Below the pieces are notes generated by a model. The model did not search any database and had not been told where the DNA came from. It saw nothing but the letters and a program-made list of their open reading frames with translations. A stretch of 63,619 nt of DNA, from assembly GCA_002633005.1 (NCBI GenBank), contig NMRA01000532.1, forward strand, positions 1,782-65,400, read 5' to 3'. Positions 32,458 through 42,815 of this stretch are shown piece by piece. Source of the DNA: Phoronis australis. Lineage: Eukaryota; Phoronida; Phoronidae. The first letter of the stretch is position 1. Each line of letters starts with the position of its first letter. Position numbers and translations under genes: made by a program.

Positions 32458-33136
32458 ACCGCGGCACCAGAAGCAATCTGTCACACGAATAAAGCTCACA
32501 GTTGATGTGAATTTGTCAGTCATCTATGAATGGGCTCATGCTGGGGACTTATTCTTGTCACGTGACTTTTGTATTTCCCGCCATTCGAACCACACTGCTA
32601 TTGAGACAAGAGAGATTGACACGTGCGATTACTACTGCGATATACGAAACCTATATATATTGTGAAACCTTTATTACTACTGCTACGAGATCTATACAAT
32701 ATATTGTGTGGAGTGCCTGAACAAGTGAGAATGCTTTTCACAGATTTCCTCAACAGCTTTAATTTGTGGATCCATCACAAAGTGAGTACTCTGCTTTTAT
32801 CATGTGTTAAGTCACAGGCACCTTTAAGTAGCCCTCGATCATATACTGTAATAAAGAGAAAGTCTCTTTATTTAGTGTATATAGTTGAGGGCTGATCAAA
32901 AGTGCCTGTGGTTTAGCGTTATGTTTTTTTCGAACACGGTTGCCAGGCAAACACTAATAATTGACAACAAAAAGCATAACGACACAGGCCATGAGGCTTT
33001 GTGTATTTGGGATGTGACCATCAATAATCGTCCATTTAGATGAGCAAAAATAAAAAGTTTGGTAAGGATAGAAAAAGCCCGACGAAGAAAGATGTCATTC
33101 AAGTGAGACACTTTTGAAATGTGTGATTGCATTTTG
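32458..33136 (+). repeat. ~0.7 kb segment, second copy, starts at an N
   Basis: Second occurrence of 31758-32456. Reading then continues uninterrupted into unique sequence at 33137. Confidence 0.85.
32813..32910. mobile_element. 98-bp hairpin element, second copy
   Basis: Same palindromic element as 32136-32231 at the same relative place in the second copy, with a two-base length difference. Confidence 0.75.
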
Positions 33137-34017
33137 ACTCTTTATGTGTTTGTGATCAATTTACCTTTCTTTTCAATTGCGGATTTTGTTATCATTAGGT
33201 CTATTAAGTTTTGTTGTCAACTCCTTTGGTAATAAATCAAGATCTGGAGCCTTTTAATGTTTTGAAACCCCGAACGCTTCGGAATTCAAGTTGGCTAAAC
33301 GTTGGCGTTAGCTTTAAGATGCAACGTCGTTAGTTATCGCTGAGTTGTTGAAACGGCAGTCTCTTTTAAAATATTTACTAGCTTGAGTTCCTGCAAAATG
33401 TCAATGGTTTACATATTTTGATAGGGCTTCATCACAAAACGTGAACCAACACATTAGTTTTCAAGTGTTTTTTGCCGCCATAATGGAAACAATCGTGGAA
33501 ATTTGTTGAAAACCATGTCTAGAATACACGTTATCGTTCGTGAGCATTGTGGAGGTTTAAATAGTCCTTTCTGACTAAAGTTTATAGGCGAGACATGACG
33601 ACTGTTGGACGACGTCAGGCTACGAGAAGAATTAATCCGGGGCTCTCAAATCCAAAATACATGAAAGACTAGACAAAATGCAGAAAATGACGTCCTGGTC
33701 AAACTTTTTGATGTGTAAAAACCAGACTTAATTCGACCATAAAGTAGAGCCACAGATAACAGATTTCCACGATGATTTAAATTAAGGCGAAAAAGGCCAC
33801 GCAGAACAAAGTCTTGAACGGAGAAAAATGTTTAAATACATCACGTCAAGACGATTGATAAAACAGTAGCACACTCAAACGCTTAGACATCCGTACTGGG
33901 TAATCTCTCTATAGACCCCTGGGCACAGAGATCACTACACTTAAATTCATTACTTATTTGCTACTCACTGTACTAGAATTTTTTTTGAGAAGCCCGACTA
34001 TAGTTGGACACAATGAT
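33137..34017. other. No feature recognised
   Basis: Mixed-composition sequence without open frames, repeats or inverted ends that I could support. Confidence 0.4.
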
Positions 34018-34333
34018 CATAGGTGGATTTAGGGGGGGGGGGGGGCAGGGGNGCGGAAGCAAAGGACAGCGTTAGGAAATATGGGGTACACACTAACTAG
34101 GAACGGCGCGGACGAAGGGGGGAGGGGTTAAGCCGCTCACGCCCGGGGTGCGGCGGAATCACTATGTCGCCGTTTTTTGGTTTTTTTTGTCCTCCGATAG
34201 ATTTGGGAACACCAGGGGTCACAACGCTGGCCCCCGCAACTTTCGAGGCGCGTGTGTATACGATCGCGCTTTGCCCAATTCTTCGAGGCAACATATGTTG
34301 GCCCCCCCTTATGTTATCCTAGGTCCGCCACTG
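34018..34333. mobile_element. Non-autonomous element with ...GTCCGCCACTG end, contains an N
   Basis: Left end CATAGGTGGATTTAGG followed by a long G-run and an N at 34052; right end CCTAGGTCCGCCACTG. The ends match those of 30645-30896 in inverted order. The N falls just past the G-run and may mark a sequencing failure there. Confidence 0.65.
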
Positions 34334-35700
34334 AGTGCCGATAGCTCATTGTTTGACCTAAAACCTTTCATGCAAAGGTAGAGTTCAATAACGCTGGGAC
34401 CTCACTAAAAAGCAAGACTTCGCGAGATTAGATATTGTCATGTATTTTAAATTAGAACACCCTGGCGATTTTGGCTAGATTTTAGCAAGGTCCTAGCGTA
34501 AGTCCTAGCTTTACTAAAACTTAAATATGGCGCGGCGAATATATACATGTAGGGACCACGACCACGTATTCGGAATAGAATTTCGTTGAGTACAGGCTAC
34601 AAAGATTTCAAAAAAGTATCCGGGTCATATAAAAACCCAAACTCTTGAGTACAAGGGGTGCGGTGGTCCCGCCCGTGGCGTCCCATAGGGTATCACACCG
34701 CATGGAACTAGCCAGCCAGCTAACTGTATGAAGAATATCGTCAAACTATATTAGTACACAGCTTTGTACCAAGGCTACCCGATTGAACGAGAACCTGGGC
34801 TTTCAATTAACACTTCTCCGAATCCCGGACCGAACTAGGGCAAAACTGAAATTACTTAAAAATTTTTAACGCTGATAACAGTAACATTGCCCGTGCACAC
34901 GGCGCTAAAGTGACTGCTACGGTTAGTCGGTTCAAGCGTTGATTTCCACTGAGGTATGCATTCTGCAATTCAGTGCCCCTGTGGCATGAATCACGCTTTG
35001 ATTCTGAGCATTACGAAAATTGTCCTATCTACTGGCTGAGTCTTTTCTGCTTAGCGAAGGCATGGAATTAGTCTGGAGTCCGGAAGTATCATGGCAGTGG
35101 TGTTATGATGAGCAGAACAGGCAACACACACGACACGTGTTTCATTGATCGAAGTCGTGCTCCTAGTCCCAAGTGTTACTGATACAGTACGGGTCTGATC
35201 AGTATTTGAGCTGTCAAAAATTATGTTTGTTGGCGCGCCAAGCATGAAATTTGAATACATTGCTGAATAGGCCTCACTTCCTCAGACTAATTTAATACCG
35301 TAATTTACCAACCATGCAAATGAATGTGTCAGCAAACTCTCAGTTGAAACTCAGACCACTGGGGTTGAAATGGACTAAGAATTAGCTTGAACATTATTCT
35401 TGATAAAATTTTATTAAAAATCATTTATCGTACTCGAGAGAGGGATTTTGAAAATTATTTATCATGATCATTGTTTGTTCAACAAATTTTGTCAGTTGAA
35501 GACCTTTTGTAAAATATTTGAACGATGCGGCTATCAAACTTTTAAGAAGTCATTTGTCCTTCTCATTGCTTTAGTTTTGTTTTGGTTAAATGAACAACAC
35601 AAACCATGTTGTTTACAGACAACGCTCGCAGATAAGCAAGATCTTATTGCATTTGTTCGGTTCATGGAAGATGTTCACTAACATTCCTGTATTCCACCAG
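34334..35700. other. No feature recognised
   Basis: Intergenic or intronic sequence. Open frames at 35051-35260 (minus) and 35448-35681 (plus) carry no identifiable motif. Confidence 0.35.
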
Positions 35701-35877
35701 CTCGACCGCCTGCTGAGTGCATTCAACCTATCGACATACGCTGGGAAGACGGTTTCTTCGCCATCTGAGAACCGTCATCCTGAGGAGTCTGAGCCATACT
35801 CACCACCTGCGTGGAGACGCATGTCACCTGTGCCCAAGAAGAGGCACATCACGCCATTTAATGAGCGATGCCTACTG
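35701..35877 (+). CDS. Internal exon of an unidentified gene
   Basis: The acceptor ctgtattccaccag and donor GTGAGC enclose 59 codons, phase 0 at both ends. The peptide opens LDRLLSAFNLSTYAGKTVSS and continues with a proline-rich part (YSPPAW, MSPVPKKRH), ending FNERCLL. It joins in frame to 39326-39397. I do not recognise the family. The serine/proline-rich, likely disordered character suggests a regulatory protein, but that is inference. Confidence 0.45.
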
Positions 35878-36319
35878 GTGAGCATTGTCTGTCTTTGATT
35901 TGTAGATTCCATTAAGAATACAGTGAAATTTTACCAATTTAAAAAACAATATGTCTGGCGAGTGAATTTTAATTTTTTTTATTTGTTTGAACTTAAAAGA
36001 TAGGTAGGCACCAAGTCAATGCTTTTCATTTTTAAGAGCTATGAAATAGTTTTAACCATCGGACATTATAGCCTTTGACAATTAATGAACAAAGATCAAT
36101 TTTAGCAATTTACTTTCATTCAAAGTTGGTGACAATTTAACCATATGTTGACGCAGATGCTCTCTATTGTGCACCTTTATGCTCACAGCGGGCTTAGATC
36201 CAAAATAATATTTTTTGTGAGTGGGTTGCATAATGGCTCATGCGCCTAAGTTTCACACGTAAGCCCAAGTTGTGTCCCCTGCATAGGCCCATACATTTGA
36301 TTAATTTGTTTATAGGTAC

Positions 36320-36660
36320 ACTTTTTTGACTTAATGCTGTGCATCCAAATGGCATTTTTACTTTTTCCTCTGTATCTTTTGTTTTTTAATACCATATTGC
36401 CACGCCTTTAATCCCATTGGTCTACTTTGGAAATAATGCCTTTTTTCGCATCTTTTTTGTACCCAAGTGACATCCGCTCCTGCTGTAAAGAAGACATACG
36501 TGGCGCCTCCTATAGTTACAGTTTTTTTTTGGTGCACGGCTTGATCTCACAAGCCCCTTGCAGGAACTTTGTTAAATGTGGCAAGTGTATGTACTATTTC
36601 TATGAAAGTGACAACAGATGGCAGGGATATTCCTGGACTTAGCCTTTGTGACATTAGCGC
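36320..36660 (+). repeat. Dispersed repeat related to the NCX intron family
   Basis: Words ccccttgcaggaactttgttaaatgtggcaagtgta and atttctatgaaagtgacaacag match the order around 18015-18075. It shows that the family is not confined to the exchanger. Confidence 0.5.
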
Positions 36661-36941
36661 ATAAAAGATATTTTGTATTGTGAGAGTGACCTGTCTCGTT
36701 TAACTATCATTTTATTTGAGAAACCCAACTTGAATTCTCAGGGGACTGGTCTCAGATAAATTTTGAAGTTAATGTTGTAGCGTTATTTTATTTTGCCAAA
36801 CTCGTCTCCTCAGCTTTTGTAAGTTACAATGCGCACTTGAATATTGTTTATCGCATCTTTTACACAATTTTTTCCTGTTGGTCAATGTACTCCTAGGTAC
36901 TGCAATATATATTTACTAATATTTTTACTGTGTGTCCTCAG

Positions 36942-37440
36942 TTTTACCATTCCCCTGGACTGTTAAAACCAAGAAATTTACGTCGCGGTCTGAAAGAGGT
37001 TTTTCAAATATTGTCGGAGACATAAAAGCATCCGTTTATGAAGAGTTAATGCAGGAAGACAATGCTAGTTTGGAAAAATTCAAGAAAATTATGTAAAAGG
37101 CAACACAATTCTTTTTTGGGTTAGAAAAATGAAACTTTGTTAATAATACAACAATAACTAGGACGATAAAGCCTTCTGGTGAAACTTTGATGAATCAAAA
37201 AGAAATTGAAAAGTCTTACGAAAAAGTATCTTCTAGAGAAAATGTATGTTGAATTGAGAATATCAGAGATATTGTAGAAATTGAGAATATCAATGATACT
37301 GTAGAAATTGAGAATATCAGTGATATTGTAGAAATTGAGAATATTAGTGATATTGTAGAAATTGAGAATATCAGTGATATTGTAGAAATGGACGATGGCC
37401 CAGTGTTGCGACAAGACAACGAGATCACGTGGTACAATTA
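36942..37440 (+). pseudogene. Decayed coding-like region with 9-residue repeats
   Basis: From an acceptor-like gtgtgtcctcag one frame runs LPFPWTVKTKKFTSRSERGF and 30 further residues to TAA at 37094. The same frame continues, with TGA codons in between, through TIKPSGETLMNQKEIEKSYE to the repeats at 37247-37386 and ends QDNEITWYN then TAA. The run of charged, non-random peptide in one frame suggests an old gene or transposon, but no family is recognised. Confidence 0.35.
37247..37386 (+). repeat. 27-bp tandem repeat, 5 units
   Basis: Units attgagaatatcagtgat plus attgtagaa repeat five times with few changes. On the plus strand they read IENISDIVE-type nonapeptides in frame with the flanking open sequence. 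Confidence 0.92.
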
Positions 37441-37789
37441 AACGAACCTGAGAATCCAAACAATATGATAATGAGGACGAAGCAGTATAGCTTACATAAA
37501 ATAATTTAATACTTAAATGATATTTATATGCGCTAACCGCGAAGCGATATTGAAGCTAGTTTAAATAGTGAAACAACACGTGAGGGTGAGATAAAAGGAC
37601 ATATATATTATGACAAACTAAACTACTACAGATATGGATAATTACAAAAGTTATACACTTGTTGAGCTGTAAAGGTGGGTGACATTCTGCCACAGACGCA
37701 GCAGAAGGATGCATCTGCCCACCTTTTGGTTTTGCAAGATCAATGACCGAATGGAATTTGTGTTCGCAAACTTCTGTTTTTTGTTCTTC

Positions 37790-38256
37790 AAATATTATTA
37801 GAATCAGAATTGTCCGCAGAATTTTGGCAACTAATAACTTTTTAATCTGATTGGTAGTTCTCCAACTGACCAATGTACCATTTATAGGAATGAACCTGAA
37901 AGTTAAGAACATTTGTTTTGGGATTGCATTTTTGTTATAAGTCTTTTTGGGGAAGAATAGATGAATATTATATTAATTTGCTGCAAAAATGTGGAATCCG
38001 ATATGTCTGTTATATTTGGTAAAACTGGAGAAGCGAATGAACTGTTGAATATTCTCATTCTTTTAGCCAAAAAGCGAAATACATTGAAAGTTGAACCTCG
38101 GGTAAAAGAATGGGAAATTTATTTCACTTCCAAGAGTTTGATGAATGTTTATGAAACTTTACTATCATATCATTGTCCGAAATTCCAAGAGACTTTCCCA
38201 AACTGGAAACTTTTTACCACACATGTTTGGGACTCAGAGTACTACGCTGTTTGAAA
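37790..38256 (+). mobile_element. 3' end of a decayed LINE (zf-RVT region)
   Basis: A frameshifted reading gives RRILATNNFLI, then SSPTDQCTIYRNEPES, a stop, EHLFWDC and IFVISLFGEE, a stop, and a 97-residue open frame including NELLNILILLAKKRNTLKVE. The T-N-x-F-L, D-x-C-x-x-x-x-x-E-x-E-x-x-E-H-L-F-W-x-C pattern is the zinc-binding tail seen downstream of reverse transcriptase in many non-LTR retrotransposons. Two stops and one frameshift show it is dead. No reverse transcriptase core is present. Confidence 0.65.
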
Positions 38257-38365
38257 ATTATGATTTAACCAAACATTGCTTAATTGCTGTTACTCGCTGA
38301 TATTCCCTAAAAGTTCCTGGAAAAATGCTGAAAGCATGTTTTTTAGGTTTTCATTTCTGTTTCAG

Positions 38366-38516
38366 GGATTCAGAGAAATTCATTAGGATGGAATGTTACA
38401 ACTCCAAGTACAATACTCTTGTGATTGAAGAATATCCACCGATAGAGGATGACCTGACCTTCAACCTATCGACCTCATCATTGAGAATCCCTCGCTTACC
38501 TTTCCGAAACAACTGA
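38366..38516 (+). CDS. Possible alternative terminal exon or paralogous exon
   Basis: A strong acceptor tttcatttctgtttcag is followed by a frame DSEKFIRMECYNSKYNTLVI, EEYPPIEDDLTFNLSTSSLR and IPRLPFRNN, then TGA. It enters in phase 2, so it cannot follow 35701-35877 directly. It shares a 14-base identical word ttcaacctatcgac with that exon, and an EYPP motif with 39326-39397. Confidence 0.35.
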
Positions 38517-39325
38517 TAGCTAGTAAGTGAAATTTGCAGTTGATTCCGAGATCTAATTTTGTTCTACAGCATCCATAACCTTTGAGTTTATGTGACAATT
38601 CAAAGCTAATGACTGCTCTGCATGTTTATCTTGAAATTTAACTGGAGCAAGGTAATTGCATGAACTCTAGGATTATTTTCCGACCTTATAACACCGACTT
38701 CCTTATTGGTTGCATTTTAAACTACATATCGTTAGAAGACTTAGTATTTAACACTGTGAAGGCTAAGTTTTCGGAATGTAGTGATTTAGATGGTTAAAAT
38801 ATAGTGGGGTTAAAATTTGAACAATTTGATCATTATACACTAATGGTGGTTAAAAAATACCAAAAACTCAGCGGCCAACACGGGATGAAGACATCATTCT
38901 ATATTACCGTCATGCACTCTATAGTTCAAAGATGAATGGATTGTACTAAAAAAGTTTATTAACACACTGTCAACCTCAGCCCGGTCCTCTCAGATTAGCA
39001 CTTTCTCGATACAATTCTTATCATTTCTCTTCATATCAAGTGCTAATTTCCTATATAGCATCATTTCACTTTCAAATTGGAAAACTTGGTCCAACTGAAA
39101 ATTCCCACACAAACGGCCAATGAGCATTCAGAAGTTCTCAATGAATTCTTTCTGTAACTTGCAATTTAAATTGTCATTCAATGGTCACAAAATGTTCACG
39201 TAAGTCAAATCAATTGTCACTAAAGAAGTAACTATGCCTGGAATTCCCACCAGCAACTGAATAAAGTAAACTTATTCAGCTCTCCGTGGATTCTAATTTG
39301 TTTTTCCTACTTTCTGTTCCATAAG
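38517..39325 (+). other. No feature recognised
   Basis: AT-rich sequence between the two possible terminal exons, without supported features. Confidence 0.35.
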
Positions 39326-39397
39326 GGAATTGGTTGCCTTCCGATGGACATCATCTCTGAACCCTCCATAGAGTACTTCCCACCCCTGGAACCATAG
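39326..39397 (+). CDS. Possible terminal exon of the same unidentified gene
   Basis: After tttcctactttctgttccataag the phase 0 frame gives GIGCLPMDIISEPSIEYFPP, LEP and TAG. Its phase fits the exon ending at 35877. The acidic end with two prolines resembles the VIEEYPPIED part of 38366-38516. Only a faint similarity to acidic, PP-containing securin tails came to mind; I would not assign it. Confidence 0.35.
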   Translation, partial: GIGCLPMDIISEPSIEYFPPLEP

Positions 39398-40686
39398 GAT
39401 CATTCTGTCTGTAAGTCATTTATGACGTAATATAGGTCAAACCCCTAGTGTTTGAGGATTGAAGAAAACCCACACTCCTTCACACGTTTGCTGATAACAT
39501 CGAAGAGAATTACTTCCTGCTTTCTCTCGCATACTAGAAACCTTTCCATAATATGTCATTTGGAGCTCCGCCCACGGGTTAATCAGTATTAATCAACCTC
39601 AGTTTTTTTGACAAGATTCTCATAAAAATCCGATTGTTAACTGCCACATAGATCATAAGCATGCAAGACATGGTTTTTCAGGATTGGGTTCTTTCATTTA
39701 TTGCAGAAACATTGTAGCTTGAATGGAAAAAAATGTGTAACTTAACAGAACAACACGTTAATTTGCTGGTCACTCAGCTTCAGTTGAGTTTATCACTGTC
39801 TGATGATAATCATATCTACCCATGGTAAAAATGCGGGCATCATATTAAGCTTGTTACCATGAAAAGGAGACGAATGTCATTTGTTATGATGTAATACAAA
39901 GACGAAGTGAAGGGATTGAGTAGTAACAAAGTCATTTTTTATTTTTTCCGATGGGATGTGTTCTAGCAACTCACATTGTTCTGTGCGTGTGTAAAAATGA
40001 GCAAATTGTACAAAGGGATGTTGAATGTAACCATGCCAGAAATTGAACTTTGACACTTGGCTTACCTCAAAATCCAACTGCTGCCTGTGGTTTGGTAATT
40101 GGCTCAATTATGTTGCACACCCAGCGGAATGAACGAGGAACATTGGGTGGCAACTATACAATTGTGTCAGGTTGTAAAACTTGTATTTCTTGTACAGGTT
40201 TCAAAAATATAAAATCCTGCTCGTGTACTTTTTATGGACTTTTTCCTGTTTAAAAGCTTTCAAAACGCAAACTTAAAATACTAATGCCACACCCAATGTG
40301 GTTATGATGGGTCTGATTTTCTAGATAACGGTAACATCAGCAGCCCAAGGCAATGTTATTAACTGCTGCAGCATGGTGTCATTGATCAATGCCAAGGTGC
40401 GAAAACCGGTCGAGTTTGCCATTCTTGACCAGTGAGGGTGTCAAAATGTCTAAATCTCCACTATTATAACTCACGTGTGGCTTAGCATCCACTTCTAATA
40501 TATGTAAGTGGGACGTACTCAAGGGTGTTCTCAGTCAAACAAGAGTCCCGCAAAAGCTAAGTTTCCAAAATGTATGTGTCACGTCAATTCATTTTTCAGT
40601 TATTCGTGCTGGAAAAGACACAATAAAGAAATTATGAAATGGTTTTCTATTTTTTTATGCCATCACAGTTATAGTACTTACATGAN
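39398..40686. other. No feature recognised; ends at an N
   Basis: No convincing frame or repeat. The N at 40686 separates this sequence from copy B of the long repeat, so adjacency is only as good as the scaffold. Confidence 0.4.
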
Positions 40687-41234
40687 CACCGCCTGTCATT
40701 GACGATGACGCCGCCTGTCATCGACCATCAGCCAATCGACTGCATGCATTAATGAACATGACATCTACGCTTGCCCTCGTCGACTAGTGGCGTATTGACT
40801 ACACCAAAGAATGACACCTGCCTGCCATCAACTGTGCATAGTAAAGATGAACTGAAGTTCAGGGAGTTCTTTTACACCTTTAGTGCTAATCATACTTAGA
40901 AGGTTTCACAGGCAAGTTTGGCCGAATGCCAACTGCCCAAATTTACAAATTTTGACATTTGAATGTTTACACTTTGCGTATATGTCCACATTTAATTTCT
41001 ACACCTGCATGAGACTTTCATAAAAGTGTGTCTTTGGGAGTCCCAGTTTGCCAAAAATTTTAGCTCCAAAAATAGTTATTTTGGTAACTCGTAATTTCAT
41101 GTAAATCCATTTCACGGTTCACGACAACCACCCGAAGTAGTTTGGCAGATGGGCGAGGAATTCATGGTCATAACCGCTAATTCTGTCATCATGTTGGGGA
41201 ATTCCAGGTCGTTCTGGTTGATCACTGTGCTGTG

Positions 41235-42815
41235 TACTGTGCTGTCCGCATATCAACTGTGCATGTATCGGCGACTGTCCATACATCGAAGATTGCCGTT
41301 TAATCTCTGAGTATCGGCTGTTCGTGTGTTGATGCCTCGGGTCAACTGGTCGCATATCAACCATCCACTTCCCGAGGAATGTACATACATTGAAGATCGC
41401 CATCTGCTGTCTACATATCGAACATTCACGTATCAAAGGAGCATCCAGATATCGAGGATTGGTATCTTCTGTCCACAAACTGATTGTTCACGCATCAATG
41501 TCTGCCATCGGCTGTTCACATATCGATTGTCCTCACACTGAGTAGCATCCTACATCACGGATTGCCATCTGCTGTTTGCGTGTCAACCATTCACACATAG
41601 AGGAACGTCCACATATCCAGGATTGCCATCGACTGTTTGTGTATCGGCTACCCACACATTGTGGAACTTCCAGACATTCGAGGATTGCCCTCTTCTGTCC
41701 GTATGTTGACCATCCACATATCGAGAACTGTTCATGTATCAAAGATTGCCATCTTCTGTGCACACGTCAACCATCCACACACTGAGAAATGTTCACTTAT
41801 CAAGGATGACCTTCTACTGTCTACAAACCACCTGTTCACGCAACGATGTCTACCATCAGCCATTAGCATTTCGATCTTCTTCACATCAAGGAATGTTCAC
41901 ACATCTAGGATCTTCATCTCCCATCCTCCTGCTGACCATGTTTCCGTTGATGCTTGCCCTTGATTGTATGCATCTTGACTGTCCCCCCACCGGGATAGTC
42001 AATATGCATATGGTCAATGGACTGTATGTATAATGACTGTCCCGGTGGGGGGACAGTCATTATGCATACGGTGGATGGCAGGCATCACTGGACACATGAT
42101 CGGTAGGTGAATGGTAGTTGACGATTCTAGCTGTGTGAATGTTCCACGATGTGTGGAAGGTTGTCATGCGGATGGCCGATGGTAGATGTTGTTGTGGGAA
42201 CAGTTGTTTTGTGGCCGGTAGATGGTGAACCTTGATGAGTGGATGTTTATCGGTGTGAAGGTGGTTGATATGTGTACGAAAGATGGCGATCCTTGATGCA
42301 TAGACATTTCTTGGTATGAGGAAGGTTGACATATAGATAGTAGATGGTAATGCTTGAATGAATGGATGTTCCATGATATGTGGGCTGTCGATATGCGAAC
42401 AGTTGAAGGTAATCTTGGATATTGGATGTTCCACTATGCGTGGATGGTTGACATGCGTACAGCAGATGAAAATCCTTGATGCTAGGATGTTTCTTGGTGT
42501 TTGGAGGGTCGTCATGCGAACAGTTTATGACAGCCATTGATGTGCAAACAGTCGGTTTGTGGACAGAAGATGACGACCCTCGATGTGTGGATGCAGGCCT
42601 TGATATGTGAATGATCGGTATGTAGATGTTAGATGGTGAACTTTGATGCATGGATGTTCCTCGATGTGTGAATGGTTGACATGCGAACAGTTGATATCAG
42701 GTGTCGATGTTCGAACAGTTTTTATTTGGAGATTAGACGGAAGGCTTTGATGTATGGACACTCTTTGATGCCTGTACAGTTGATATAGGGATTCCATAAT
42801 ACACTGCAAAGGGAT
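41235..42815. repeat. Imperfect palindrome of ~61-bp units (copy B)
   Basis: Equivalent of 395-1975. The same alternation of units and the same centre; open frames on either strand (for example 42060-42515 minus) arise from the repeat and vary in length between copies. Confidence 0.75.
41969..42070. repeat. Central double hairpin (copy B)
   Basis: Identical in arrangement to the block at 1127-1230, including both TGACTGTCCC stems and the ATGCAT words. Confidence 0.75.

Noticed and set aside
37556-37912. 118-residue minus-strand frame
   Set aside because: The plus strand of this stretch overlaps the LINE zinc-binding tail pattern, and the minus frame has no recognisable motif.
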